From: Niallia taxi
Lineage (GTDB): Bacteria; Bacillota; Bacilli; Bacillales; Cytobacillaceae
Direction: 5' to 3'
DNA: 64,000 nt
NCBI RefSeq assembly: GCF_032818155.1
Contig: NZ_CP102590.1
Coordinates: 930,001 to 994,000 of the forward strand
Shown: in pieces, positions 53,512 to 63,022 of the stretch
Layout: the number at the start of each line of letters is the position of its first letter
Position numbering within the stretch: the first letter of the stretch is position 1
Translations under genes and position numbers: made by a program
Notes under the pieces: generated by a model
The model's input: only the letters and a program-made list of their open reading frames with translations
The model's database searches: none
Told to the model about the DNA's origin: nothing

Positions 53512-54954
53512 ATGGAATGGAAACCAGATAAAAATAACAGTAAGGCAGTATATAAACAAATTGCTGATTATATGGAAAAAGGCATCCAAAATGGACTGTT
53601 TCCGATTGATAAACCATTGCCGTCCGAGCGCAAGCTTGCAGAGGCTTTTAAGGTTAATCGTAGTACGATTGTTGCTGCATATGCGGAGCTTGAGGCAAAT
53701 GGACTTGTAGAAAAAAGAAGAGGCAGTGGCACGGTTGTCAGCAAGGATATATGGGGACTGGCGAAAAAACGGATTCCGAGCTGGAATAAGTATATTGAAA
53801 GAGGGTCTTTTCAGGCTAATATGCCTGTTGCTCAGCGCATTAGGAATATTTCTGAAGAGGAAAGTCTTGTGAATTTTGCCAGTGGTGAGCTGTCCGATGA
53901 ACTTATGCCAGATGAATATGTTCGTAAGATTATTAAATCTGGAGAATTTTCAGGGCATTTAGGCTATGATCATCCTCAAGGGAATATCGGCCTGAGAGAA
54001 ACGATTGGAGAGCATGTGAAGCGATATAAAGGGATTAATGCCGAACCAGAATCTATTCTCGTTACCTCAGGAGCACAGCAGGCAATACACTTGATTATTG
54101 AGTGTTTGCTTAAGCCAGGAGATGCAGTTGTGATCGAAAATCCGTCTTATCATTACAGTCTCCCGATATTCAAGTCAGCAGGGCTGAATGTGTTCCATTT
54201 GGATATAAATAAAAATGGTATTAACCCAGAGGACCTAATTGACCTGCATAAAAAGCACCAAATAAAAATGATTTTTCTTAACCCTATTTTTCAAAATCCT
54301 ACAGGAACATTGCTGTCTGTCGCAAAACGAAAAAAAATATTAGACCTGTCCTCTGAATTTGGCATACCGATTGTGGAGGATGATCCATACAGCCTCCTTA
54401 ACTACACAGGGGAAGATACAGCAACATTGAAGTCTTTAGATGAAAATGGAAATGTATTGTACATAAGCTCCTTAACTAAAATTGCCGCATCAGGCTTTAG
54501 AATTGGCTGGGTAATCGGACCTCAGCCAGTTATTGAAAGACTTTCCGATGCTAAACAGCAATTTGATTTTGGACATTCTATCTTTTCACAGTGGTTAGGC
54601 AATGAATTTCTTCGTTCTGAATACTTTGAAACGCATATTCAATCCTTAAAAATTAGGCTCGAACAAAAAAGAGATAAAATGATAAAGAGCATAACAGAGT
54701 TATTGCAAGACCAAGTTGATTATTTCTTTCCACATGGCGGAATACACTTGTGGTGCAGGTTAAAGAAGGGCATTGATGAAATTAAACTATTGGAACAGTC
54801 AATAGAGGAAGGAGTTATATTTACACCAGGCTCTATCCTTGGCACAAAGTCAGGCTTTATGCGTCTTACATATGGAAAAGCTAGTGATGAGGAAATCCCT
54901 ATTGGTATCAAAAGACTAGCGAAGGCATTGGGGAAAATAACCAGCCAAGCATGA
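53512..54954 (+). CDS. MocR-type regulator (GntR HTH fused to aminotransferase domain)
   Basis: A 480-residue regulator. The GntR HTH is at residues about 10-75 (KAVYKQIADYMEKGIQNGLFPIDKPLPSERKLAEAFKVNRSTIVAAYAELEANGLVEKRRGSGTVV), followed by a full-length PLP aminotransferase-like domain (about 115-475) with LNPIFQNPTG, VEDDPYSLL and the PLP Lys in YISSLTKIAASGFRIGWV (Lys about 322). The ATG at 53512 is preceded by CTGGAG. MocR proteins usually control vitamin B6, GABA or other amine metabolism. No obvious target is adjacent on the opposite strand. Confidence 0.93.
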   Translation: MEWKPDKNNSKAVYKQIADYMEKGIQNGLFPIDKPLPSERKLAEAFKVNRSTIVAAYAELEANGLVEKRRGSGTVVSKDIWGLAKKRIPSWNKYIERGSFQANMPVAQRIRNISEEESLVNFASGELSDELMPDEYVRKIIKSGEFSGHLGYDHPQGNIGLRETIGEHVKRYKGINAEPESILVTSGAQQAIHLIIECLLKPGDAVVIENPSYHYSLPIFKSAGLNVFHLDINKNGINPEDLIDLHKKHQIKMIFLNPIFQNPTGTLLSVAKRKKILDLSSEFGIPIVEDDPYSLLNYTGEDTATLKSLDENGNVLYISSLTKIAASGFRIGWVIGPQPVIERLSDAKQQFDFGHSIFSQWLGNEFLRSEYFETHIQSLKIRLEQKRDKMIKSITELLQDQVDYFFPHGGIHLWCRLKKGIDEIKLLEQSIEEGVIFTPGSILGTKSGFMRLTYGKASDEEIPIGIKRLAKALGKITSQA

Positions 54955-54979
54955 TTGGATGTTTAAATTATTGGTAATC

Positions 54980-55013
54980 GCTGAGTGACTAATTTAGGTC
55001 ATTCGGCTTTTTT
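54980..55013 (+). terminator. terminator after the MocR gene
   Basis: GCTGAGTGAC pairs with GTCATTCGGC and is followed by TTTTTT. Confidence 0.75.
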
Positions 55014-55114
55014 GTGTTCAATAATGCTTAGTATTAGTGAAATGGAACGTTTTAGAAAAGAAACTTTGTTGTAGGAGTGAAACAATAAAATTAACATAAA
55101 AGAATTTGAGGTGA

Positions 55115-55772
55115 ATGATGCAGATAATGAAACAAGAAGCATTGGATGCATTGAAGAATAATTGGGGAGTGGCTGTGTTAGTTTGGTTTATTTTAGCTAT
55201 AGGTTATGTGTTAGTATTGATTATTTTTTTTTACAATTAATTTATTTATACCATTCTATTTGATATACCCGTGAAAGAGAGACTTCTAATTTACCATTAA
55301 CTACAGTACTTTCCTTTGCAGGGGGAGTGGTGTCTTTGCTGCTGATACCATTATCTATTACTATCACCTGGTTTTTTTTGATATAACAAGGCGAAATTCA
55401 CCGCAGATTAGCGAAGTATTCAAACCGTACAATAATATAATTTTCGTTTTAAAGATGATAAAATTAGCGATTGCTCAAATAGTACTCATAATTCTATGGT
55501 CGTTCCTTTTCGTAATACCAGGTATTATTAAAGGAATCTCCTATTCTCAAGCGTTTTATTTGCTTAAAGGTCATCCCGAATACACGATATTTGAAGCACT
55601 TGCAGAAAGCAGGAGGCGGATGCACGGTTATAAGTGGAGGTACTTCATGTTGAATCTTAGGTTTATTGGATGGGGAATTGCTGTCAGCTTTATTTTAGGG
55701 ATAGGCAGTCTTTGGCTTTGTCCTTATCTTTTCACAACACAAGGTGTTTTTTATGATAAATATATAGCTTAG
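55115..55772 (+). pseudogene. DUF975 membrane protein gene broken by frameshifts
   Basis: Three pieces in different frames together look like one DUF975 (YckC-type) membrane protein. The first piece starts at 55115/55118 with GAGGTG before it: MQIMKQEALDALKNNWGVAV and a hydrophobic segment, stopping after a run of T near 55229. The middle (about 55290-55387) reads LPLTTVLSFAGGVVSLLLIP. The end, open to 55772, reads FDITRRNSPQISEVFKPYNN before MIKLAIAQIVLI and then contains SLWLCPYLFTTQGVFYDKYIA. Both breaks are at T homopolymers (55224-55232 and 55371-55379), so they may be true decay or sequencing slips. Without a frame correction no full protein is made. Confidence 0.75.
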
Positions 55773-55952
55773 GAGTTAGGGAACTAGGTTTATAAGTATG
55801 CTACTTTGAGGATAAGTAACCAAACTTTTTGGCAAGGATTGAATTCTATTCATTAAAAAAGGAAAAACCCATTTCTGCGGCGAAATATTATAGTACTTCA
55901 ACTATTCAGATAAACACAATTAAAATCATCAAAAAGACTAGGAGAATTATAT

Positions 55953-56864
55953 ATGTATTTCGTACTTGATATCGGTGGAACGTTTATTAAATATGCATTA
56001 ATGGATACTGCTGGGAACATTTCTTCAAAAGGAAAAATGCCCGCTCCTCGAACGAATTTGGACGATTTTGAAGAGGTTCTGTTTGGAATTTTAGATGAAC
56101 ACGATTTATCGGCCGTAAAAGGGATTGCTGTAAGCTGTCCAGGGACGGTAGATGTAGATACAGGTATGATTTATTATGGAGGGTCCTTTCCATTTCTTCA
56201 TGAAGTGAATCTTGCGAAAAGAATTGGGGACAGGTATGAAAAAGATGTCTCCATTGAAAATGACGGGAAGTGTGCCGCTTTAGCTGAATTGTGGCTTGGA
56301 AGTATTAAGGGTGCCAAGGATGCAGTCGTATTAGTGCTTGGAAGCGGTGTAGGCGGTGGTATTGTTGTTGACGGCAAACTGCATCGTGGAGTGAATCTAT
56401 CTGCTGGTGAAATGAGCTTTGTGATGGATAAAATAGACATGACAAGCAGGAAAGCACAGTTTTTTGGCTCCGATTGTTCGGCAGTCCGAATGGTGCGTCT
56501 TATCGGAGAAGCAAAGCAGCTTGATGATCCAACAGATGGCGAAGCCGTATTTGAATACATAAACAATCAGGATGAAGAAGCTAATGAAATATTCAATGAG
56601 TTTTGTTTTTATCTAGCTTCCCAAATATTGAACCTGCAATATATTTTAGATCCGGAGATATTTGCAATAGGCGGTGGAATCAGTGCCCAGCCTATCTTAA
56701 TTGAAAGAACAAAATGGGCAATTGAGGAAATAAAGACAGCTAATCCTCCTCATATGGCTAATCCGAAAATAGAAGTTTGCAAGTTCCGAAATGATGCAAA
56801 CCTTTACGGGGCACTTTATCATTTTTTTGTCAGCAAGGAAAAGGAAATAGTGACTAAACAGTAG
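55953..56864 (+). CDS. ROK-family sugar kinase
   Basis: A 303-residue ROK kinase with phosphate-1 motif LDIGGTFIKYALMD (5-18), VSCPGTVD, the catalytic Asp in ENDGKCAALAELWLG (about 101-115), ATP-binding LVLGSGVGGGIVVDGKLHRG (about 124-143) and IGGGISAQ near 240. The usual zinc motif CxCGxxGCxE of glucokinases and N-acetylmannosamine kinases is absent. Substrate may be glucose, fructose or an amino sugar. It follows the broken DUF975 gene with about 180 bp between. ACTAGGAG precedes the ATG. Confidence 0.9.
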   Translation: MYFVLDIGGTFIKYALMDTAGNISSKGKMPAPRTNLDDFEEVLFGILDEHDLSAVKGIAVSCPGTVDVDTGMIYYGGSFPFLHEVNLAKRIGDRYEKDVSIENDGKCAALAELWLGSIKGAKDAVVLVLGSGVGGGIVVDGKLHRGVNLSAGEMSFVMDKIDMTSRKAQFFGSDCSAVRMVRLIGEAKQLDDPTDGEAVFEYINNQDEEANEIFNEFCFYLASQILNLQYILDPEIFAIGGGISAQPILIERTKWAIEEIKTANPPHMANPKIEVCKFRNDANLYGALYHFFVSKEKEIVTKQ

Positions 56865-56888
56865 GTAATGTAAGGCAAAATTAAATAT

Positions 56889-56925
56889 AAAAAAGGAATA
56901 GCCTCATGTGAGGTTATTCCTTTTT
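56889..56925. terminator. terminator between ROK kinase and HAD genes
   Basis: AAAAAAGGAATAGCCTCA pairs with TGAGGTTATTCCTTTTT. With A-runs on one side and T-runs on the other, it can terminate both convergent genes. Confidence 0.85.
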
Positions 56926-56937
56926 GTGGTTCTTATA

Positions 56938-57591
56938 TTACTTATATTTGGATATTAAATCAGCTAGTGGCATTGCCATCATGGAATCAAAGCGGTAATC
57001 CACATCGCAGAATTGCATAGCATTTGTCACTTCATTTGGGAAAATAACAACATTCAAGCCTGCTGTTTTAGCTGCTTGTGCACCGTGAGCAGAATCTTCA
57101 AATGCTATGCATTCATTTGGCTGAAGCTCCAGGCAGCGGGCTGCTTCTATGTATAAAGCTGGATCTGGTTTTACTTTTTCTACATCGTCAGAGGTTTTGA
57201 TGCAGTCAAAATAATCAAATAAACCTAATCTCTTTAGATGCTTGGAAACCCAATCATAATTGGAGCTAGAAGCAAGACCAATTTTCAAACCTAATGATTT
57301 GGCTGTATCAAGATAATCTTTAACACCAGGTCTTTCTTTTTCCAGTTCGAGCTTGCGAAGAAAGTTTTCTTGAAAAGCTGTTTCTAAAATTTTTAAGTCG
57401 AGTTTTCTTTTAGCCTGTTCTTCCAGGTAAACAAATGGGGAGAAATCTGTGTGTGTGCCTATTTCTTTTTGCCATAATTCTAAAGGCAATTCACAGCTGT
57501 GTTCTGTAAATAGCTCTTGCAGTAAGTGATACTGATGTGTTTCTGTGTCAAAAATAAGCCCATCAAAGTCGAAAATGATTCCTTTTATCAT
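56938..57591 (-). CDS. HAD-family phosphatase (beta-phosphoglucomutase-like)
   Basis: A 217-residue HAD hydrolase with nucleophile motif DFDGLIFDTE (8-17), a helical cap (about 18-80), motif II SSS (about 108-110, in GLASSSNYDWV), motif III Lys (KVKPDPALY) and motif IV EDSAHGAQAAKTAG. The ATG at 57591 has GGAGG 5-6 nt upstream, so the longer frame is not used. The DTE/cap pattern fits phosphosugar phosphatases or beta-phosphoglucomutase relatives. It is a single gene just downstream of leuA but separated by about 50 bp that include an AT-rich hairpin, so it is probably not co-transcribed. Confidence 0.88.
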   Translation of the reverse strand: MIKGIIFDFDGLIFDTETHQYHLLQELFTEHSCELPLELWQKEIGTHTDFSPFVYLEEQAKRKLDLKILETAFQENFLRKLELEKERPGVKDYLDTAKSLGLKIGLASSSNYDWVSKHLKRLGLFDYFDCIKTSDDVEKVKPDPALYIEAARCLELQPNECIAFEDSAHGAQAAKTAGLNVVIFPNEVTNAMQFCDVDYRFDSMMAMPLADLISKYK

Positions 57592-57730
57592 ATGTTCCTC
57601 CTTTAAGATACTGTTGCTGTTTAACATGTGGATTATTGGGAAGCAATGAGTTCCCCATCCACTTAATAATATTAACATAGTTTAATGAAACATAAAGAAC
57701 CCTGCATAAACAGGGTTCTAAATTCCTTTA

Positions 57731-59434
57731 TTATTTAGACAAGGAATATCCTTGCTCTGCAGCAGGCTGTTCACTTCTGACCATATTGTTAACGGCACTG
57801 AACAGGGCTTTAATGGAGGATGTCATAATGTCTGCATCGATTCCACATCCCCAGTAAATGGAGCCGTTTGCGGCTGTAAATCCAACGTAAGAAACGGCTT
57901 TTGACTCAGAACCTGTTTCAAGGGCATGCTCTGTATAAACTAAATCCTTGTATTGGATACCCAATGACGATTGCAGGGCATTACTGATAGCGTCAAGTCT
58001 TCCGTTCCCTTTGCCACTATATTCATGGACAGTATTGTCCTTTTTCACTGCCACTGTTGTGTCATAGCTGTTCTTTTGCGAGAATTGATATTCAATGAAT
58101 TCAACTGGAGCATCTATATTGACATATTCATTCAGGAAGATATCATGAATTTCGTCAGGCATAAGCTCCTTATGAAGGTTATCGGATACTTTTTTAACAG
58201 CATATCCAAAGCTTTCACGCATTTTAGCAGGAAGATCAAGACCATAATTTTGTTTAAGGATATAACCGATGCCACCTTTACCGGATTGGCTGTTAATGCG
58301 GATAATATCTCCTTCATATTGTCTGCCAATATCCTTAGGATCAATTAATAGGTAAGGCACTGTCCAATAATCGCGATTCTTTTCCTCACGCCATTTCATG
58401 CCTTTAGCAATTGCATCCTGATGGGAGCCTGAGAATGCTGTAAAGACAAGCTCACCACCATACGGATGTCTTTCAGGAACCCTCATTCTTGTCAATTTTT
58501 CGTATTTTGCTAGGATGCCAGGAATATTATTGAAATTCAAATTCGGCTCTACGCCGTGTGAATACATATTCAGTGCAAGTGTGACAATGTCAACATTTCC
58601 TGTTCTTTCCCCATTTCCGAACAATGTTCCTTCCACCCTTTGTGCGCCTGCAAGGACTCCAAGCTCGGCATCTGCAACACCTGTACCTCTGTCATTATGT
58701 GGATGAAGCGATAGAATGACGTTGTCCCGAAAGCTTAAGTGCTCACTCATGTATTCGATTTGGCTTGCATAAACATGTGGCATTGACATGGATACTGTTG
58801 CTGGTAAGTTGATGATAACCTTGTTTTCCAAAGTTGGCTGCCAGATGTCTAGTACACTGTTACAGATGTTTAGTGCAAATTCCATTTCTGTTCCTGTGAA
58901 GCTTTCTGGAGAATATTGAAACTGGAAGTTGCCTTCTGTTTCTGCTGCGTATTTTTTCAATAGCTCAGCACCAGTAACGGCAATATCTATTATTTCTTGT
59001 TCTGACTTTTGGAAAACCTGTTCCCGCTGTGCAACAGATGTGGAGTTGTACAGATGGACGACTGCTTTATTAACACCTTTAAGAGATTCAAACGTCTTTT
59101 TAATAATATGCTCTCTTGATTGTGTCAGCACTTGGATTGTTACATCCTCTGGAATCAAGTTTTGTTCAATTAATGTCCGCAAAAAGGCATATTCTGTATC
59201 AGATGCTGCCGGAAAACCAACTTCAATTTCCTTGAAGCCTACTTCCAATAGCAATTGAAAATATTCCAGTTTTTCTTCTAGGCTCATTGGTACAATTAGC
59301 GCTTGGTTGCCATCACGAAGATCCACGCTGCACCATGTTGGAGCTGCTTCAATGTACTCCTTCTCTGTCCATTTCAAACTTTTTGCGGGAGGGGTAAAAT
59401 AACCTCTGGAATATTTTTCGGTATTTTTCATCAC
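57731..59434 (-). CDS. leuA: 2-isopropylmalate synthase, type 2 LeuA
   Basis: A 567-residue enzyme that condenses acetyl-CoA and 2-oxoisovalerate, the first committed step of leucine synthesis. It shows SVDLRDGNQALIVPMSLEEKL (about 36-56) with the metal-binding Asp, SLHPHNDRGTGVADAELG (about 244-261) with the HxH metal site, and a C-terminal regulatory domain from about 430. The length and RGYFTPPAKSLKWTEKEYIEAAPTWC opening mark the long (type 2, actinobacterial-like) subfamily rather than the short LeuA of the Bacillus ilv-leu operon. It stands alone, without leuBCD. The start is the GTG at 59434 or the ATG 3 nt later, after AAGGTGG. A Leu T-box lies upstream. Confidence 0.95.
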   Translation of the reverse strand: MMKNTEKYSRGYFTPPAKSLKWTEKEYIEAAPTWCSVDLRDGNQALIVPMSLEEKLEYFQLLLEVGFKEIEVGFPAASDTEYAFLRTLIEQNLIPEDVTIQVLTQSREHIIKKTFESLKGVNKAVVHLYNSTSVAQREQVFQKSEQEIIDIAVTGAELLKKYAAETEGNFQFQYSPESFTGTEMEFALNICNSVLDIWQPTLENKVIINLPATVSMSMPHVYASQIEYMSEHLSFRDNVILSLHPHNDRGTGVADAELGVLAGAQRVEGTLFGNGERTGNVDIVTLALNMYSHGVEPNLNFNNIPGILAKYEKLTRMRVPERHPYGGELVFTAFSGSHQDAIAKGMKWREEKNRDYWTVPYLLIDPKDIGRQYEGDIIRINSQSGKGGIGYILKQNYGLDLPAKMRESFGYAVKKVSDNLHKELMPDEIHDIFLNEYVNIDAPVEFIEYQFSQKNSYDTTVAVKKDNTVHEYSGKGNGRLDAISNALQSSLGIQYKDLVYTEHALETGSESKAVSYVGFTAANGSIYWGCGIDADIMTSSIKALFSAVNNMVRSEQPAAEQGYSLSK

Positions 59435-59486
59435 TACTGACCACCTTTTTGGATTAATTTAATAGGGAGAATCTTTGTAAGGAAAA

Positions 59487-59745
59487 TAAAAAAAGCCCGT
59501 TGTCTCTATAAGAGACGACAGGCTTTACCTTCGTGGTACCACTCTTTTTGATTCACCTTAAATAGAAATAAGATGAACCCACTTTACGACTTGATTACGG
59601 CAGTCAGCCGTTAAGACTTACATTTCAGCCTTACCACTCCTGGGCGAGTTGGGGGAGTTTATTGTCTGTCTTTCACCAGCCGACAGCTCTCTAAGCAATA
59701 AATATCCCTTAATACTCCCAATCCTAGCGTTTCGTTTTCTTAATT
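59487..59745 (-). promoter_or_regulatory. T-box leader (tRNA-Leu responsive) of leuA
   Basis: On the minus strand a Stem I region carries AGAGAGC and GGCTGGTGAAA, then CTC, a Leu codon, at 59657-59655. Downstream are the antiterminator core GTGGTACCAC (59542-59533) and a terminator with arms AAAGCCTGTCGTCTCT and AGAGACAACGGGCTTT plus a T-run (59526-59487). The order is canonical. Leucine-starvation control is thus expected. Confidence 0.93.
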
Positions 59746-59924
59746 TTCTCCATTTTATAATTAATTTCGAATTCAGTCAACAGACGATTTTTGTCATTTT
59801 GAAACTTTTCTAAATTGTCTAGTAACTTGTTATATTTTCTGACATTATTTTTCTCTATTGTCGGAAATCTATTGTTCGGTTATTATTAAACCTTATATTC
59901 AGTATAAGAAAGGATTTTAACATA

Positions 59925-60779
59925 ATGCAAAGTAAGCAAGAATTTCGTTCTTATAGTTTAATTATTCTTGGAACATTTTTAGTAGGGTTGGCATTTAATA
60001 TTTTTCTATTGCCTGCATCTATCACGGCAGGAGGAGTAGCAGGAATAAGTATCATTTTGAACAAACTGAATGGCTGGAGCCCAGCAGTTGTGCAATGGGC
60101 AATCAATATTCCTACATTTGTATTAGGCTATTTTCTTCTTGGTAAAGATTTCAGCATCCGCACCTTTGTTGGAACTACGCTGCTGCCAACATTTATTTGG
60201 CTGACATCTTATTTGCCGTTTTCAGTAGAAGATCCATTGCTGGCTTCTATTTACGGGGGAATACTTAGCGGAATCGGGATTGGTCTTGTATTCCGTGGTA
60301 AAGGCTCTACTGGTGGGACAACAATATTTGGACAGCTCATTAAAAAATATACTCGTTTGTCGAGTGGTTATTCCCAATTTTTGATTGACGGCTGTATCGT
60401 TATAGTAGCCATGTTCGTTTTTGATTTTGAAAGAGCACTATATGGAATGATAGCCATGTTCATCATTGGAAAATCAATAGATGTCGTCCAACTTCGCTCA
60501 TCCACTTCTAAGCTTGTCTTAATAGTGACTGAAAACGAACAGAAAATTACAGATTTAATTCGTAATGAAATTGATAGAGGCTTCACGAAGGTTTGGTCTG
60601 AAGGAGGGTACAGCAATCAGAAGAAAGCATTACTATTCAGTGTAGTAGAACAATCTGAGGCTGTATATTTAAAAGAACTAATTCAAAGAAGCGACAATAG
60701 TTCCTTTGTAATTTTCTTAAATGCTTCAGATATAATCGGCAGAGGATTTTCATTGCCGAGAGATTTTCCAAGAAGCTAA
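59925..60779 (+). CDS. YitT-family membrane protein (DUF161 + DUF2179)
   Basis: A 284-residue protein with about six transmembrane segments (AFNIFLLPASITAGGVAGISIILNKLNGWSP, about 22-52, typical of YitT) and a C-terminal soluble DUF2179 domain (LVLIVTENEQKITDLIRNEIDRGFTKVWSEGGYSNQKKALLFSVV, about 197-243), which ends with QRSDNSSFVIFLNASDIIGRGF. The family is very common in Firmicutes and may bind a small ligand; B. subtilis has several. GAAAGG lies 10 nt before the ATG. Function is not known. Confidence 0.92.
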   Translation: MQSKQEFRSYSLIILGTFLVGLAFNIFLLPASITAGGVAGISIILNKLNGWSPAVVQWAINIPTFVLGYFLLGKDFSIRTFVGTTLLPTFIWLTSYLPFSVEDPLLASIYGGILSGIGIGLVFRGKGSTGGTTIFGQLIKKYTRLSSGYSQFLIDGCIVIVAMFVFDFERALYGMIAMFIIGKSIDVVQLRSSTSKLVLIVTENEQKITDLIRNEIDRGFTKVWSEGGYSNQKKALLFSVVEQSEAVYLKELIQRSDNSSFVIFLNASDIIGRGFSLPRDFPRS

Positions 60780-60787
60780 TCGATATT

Positions 60788-61139
60788 GAGGCTGGGACAT
60801 AAGTAAGTGAACCAGCGTAAAGACCGAACTACTTAATCGACCATGATTAAATAGTTCGGCTTTTTTTGTTTTTTAGTTTTAATACACTGATTAGAAAACT
60901 TAGTGGAATGGAGCGGAGGCCACTCGACTACTAAGGGAAATAGAGGAAAGGATGAGACCCCGCAGGCGAAGACGAGGAGGCTCAGCTTCCTCCCCGCGGA
61001 AAGCGCGAGGACGAGCGCGCAATGAAACGAACTAATTTTAACTCCATATTCTATTTAGTCACAAGCTTCATTTTTCCAATTTAGATGTAATTCTATTATG
61101 CGTGTTTAAAAAGCTTATCTTTTGTTTTGTCCCAGCCTC
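60788..61139. repeat. dispersed GAGGCTGGGACA element, copy D (inverted)
   Basis: A 352-bp copy in the opposite orientation to copies B and C. It starts GAGGCTGGGACATAAG and ends TGTCCCAGCCTC. The hairpin block (CCGAACTACTTAATC...GATTAAATAGTTCGG) is on the left, then CTTAGTGGAATGGAGCGGAG, CTCGACTACTAAGGGAAATA and the GC-rich segment CAGGCGAAGACGAGGAGGCT. This is the longest copy and contains all blocks. It lies 9 bp after the YitT gene. Confidence 0.92.
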
Positions 61140-61414
61140 ATCTTTTATTTAAAGATAAAAAAATAAAGAAAGTTTTTCGAAGGATAAGTTATAGAAGAAT
61201 AACAAAGTCGAGGATGCTTATGAAACAGTTTTTCTGCTATAGGAAAGTATTAATTACTACTATTATAATGTGAAATCCCCAACAAGTTACTAGCACATAA
61301 TCTAGTAGGACATATATAAGGTTAGTAAACATACGGAAATAATAGGAGAAAGTACTAATACTATTGTATTAAAGTAATGTTTTGGAGAAAGTGAAAAATA
61401 CAAGAAAACTTCCA

Positions 61415-61444
61415 TTGACATAATGTATTTATACCTTTTATAAT
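61415..61444 (+). promoter_or_regulatory. promoter of the amino-acid permease gene
   Basis: TTGACA (61415-61420) and TATAAT (61439-61444) are both consensus hexamers with an 18-bp spacer. The leader to the TTG start at 61546 is about 95 nt. The 61140-61414 stretch upstream shows nothing else. Confidence 0.8.
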
Positions 61445-61545
61445 CAGCGGAGTAAAAATTTCGAGCAATTAAGAGAGTATACCTAATTTAGAATAAATTG
61501 TTTGAAAATTTTAATTTTAATTAACATTCTGGGAGGATTACAGCT

Positions 61546-62931
61546 TTGAGTCAACTTTTTCGTAGAAAATCTGTGAATGTGATGATTTCGCAATCTCAAA
61601 ATAAAACGCTGAGCCGATCGATGGGTATTATGGATCTCATCTTTTTGGGTGTCGGCTGTGTAATTGGTACAGGTATTTTCGTTGTAACAGGAGTTGTAGC
61701 AGCGGAAAGTGCAGGTCCAGCCATTATTCTTTCCTTTGTACTTGCAGGTATCGCTTGTGCACTTGCAGCATTTTGTTATGCAGAATTTTCGTCTGCAGTA
61801 CCGCTGTCGGGTAGTGTGTACACATACACTTATGCAACACTAGGTGAGTTATTTGCCTTTTTAATTGGCTGGGATTTGATGATGGAATATGTTCTCGCCA
61901 TAGCAGCAGTTGCAACAGGCTGGTCAGCTTACTTCCAGTCCTTGATCGCAGGCTTTAATATTAACTTGCCAGCAAGCATTACGTCAGCTCCAGGAGTAGG
62001 TAAAGGTGGGCTTGTCGACCTTCCGGCGATGCTTATTATTTTAGCCATCACTGCATTGGTCTCAAAAGGTGTAAAAGAAAGTATTAAGTTCAACAATATT
62101 ATGGTTTTCGTTAAACTAGCAGTTATCCTATTATTCATTATTGTCGGTGTTTGGTATGTGAAGCCAGATAACTGGACTCCATTCATGCCATTTGGTTTCA
62201 ATGGGGTAATTACCGGAGCGGCAACTGTTTTCTTTGCATATATCGGCTTTGATGTTATCGCAACAGCTTCTGAAGAAGTGAAAAACCCAGGCAAAACAAT
62301 GCCTATTGGTATTATCGGGTCACTGGCAATTTGTACAGTATTATATATTGCGGTATCAGCTGTCTTAACTGGAATGATTCCATTCACACAACTTGGTGTA
62401 GGAGCGCCAGTGTCACTTGCATTAGAATCAGTAGGACAAGATGCGATTGCAGGGATTATATCGATTGGGGCAGTAATGGGGATTACAACAGTTATTCTAG
62501 CGTTGATTTACGCACAAGTGCGTTTAAGCTATGCAATGAGCCGTGATGGTCTTCTTCCGAAGATGCTTTCTTCTGTAAACAATAAGACAAAAACACCATT
62601 CAAAAATACATGGCTGACAGGAATTATTGCTGCATGTATCGCTGGTTTTGTAGATTTGTCTACACTGGCTCATTTAGTAAACATGGGGACATTGGCAGCC
62701 TTTACGTTAATTTCAATCGCGATTATTGTATTGCGTAAAAAATTCCCTGAGCTTAAAGGTTCCTTCCGGGTACCATTCGTACCTGCATTGCCAATCATCA
62801 GTGCCCTTCTTTGTATTGGTTTAGCAATCAGCTTGCCAGGAATTACTTGGATTGCTTTTGTTATTTGGCTGGCAGTTGGAACGGTCATTTACTTCGTATT
62901 TTCAAGGAAAAATAGTAAATTGAATAATTAA
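61546..62931 (+). CDS. APC-family amino acid permease (BcaP/YfnA-like)
   Basis: A 461-residue permease with 12 hydrophobic segments. The APC signature SMGIMDLIFLGVGCVIGTGIFVVTGVVAAESAGPAIILSFVLAGIACALAAFCYAEFSSAVPLSGSVYTY (about 26-95) is clear, including the GxGxxxG substrate loop. It resembles the B. subtilis YhdG (BcaP, branched-chain amino acids) and YfnA group in length and sequence style, but the exact substrate cannot be fixed. The start is TTG at 61546 with GGGAGG 10 nt upstream. A hairpin terminator follows at 62936-62960. Confidence 0.92.
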   Translation: MSQLFRRKSVNVMISQSQNKTLSRSMGIMDLIFLGVGCVIGTGIFVVTGVVAAESAGPAIILSFVLAGIACALAAFCYAEFSSAVPLSGSVYTYTYATLGELFAFLIGWDLMMEYVLAIAAVATGWSAYFQSLIAGFNINLPASITSAPGVGKGGLVDLPAMLIILAITALVSKGVKESIKFNNIMVFVKLAVILLFIIVGVWYVKPDNWTPFMPFGFNGVITGAATVFFAYIGFDVIATASEEVKNPGKTMPIGIIGSLAICTVLYIAVSAVLTGMIPFTQLGVGAPVSLALESVGQDAIAGIISIGAVMGITTVILALIYAQVRLSYAMSRDGLLPKMLSSVNNKTKTPFKNTWLTGIIAACIAGFVDLSTLAHLVNMGTLAAFTLISIAIIVLRKKFPELKGSFRVPFVPALPIISALLCIGLAISLPGITWIAFVIWLAVGTVIYFVFSRKNSKLNN

Positions 62932-62935
62932 TTGG

Positions 62936-62960
62936 AAAGCAGCCATTGGCTGCTTTTTTG
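62936..62960 (+). terminator. terminator after the permease
   Basis: AAAGCAGCCA pairs with TGGCTGCTTT, followed by TTT. Confidence 0.85.
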
Positions 62961-63022
62961 TTTTGTATGAAGGCAAAATAAACGACAGCTGCTAATATTT
63001 GCAACTGTCGTGAGTGTTAAGC

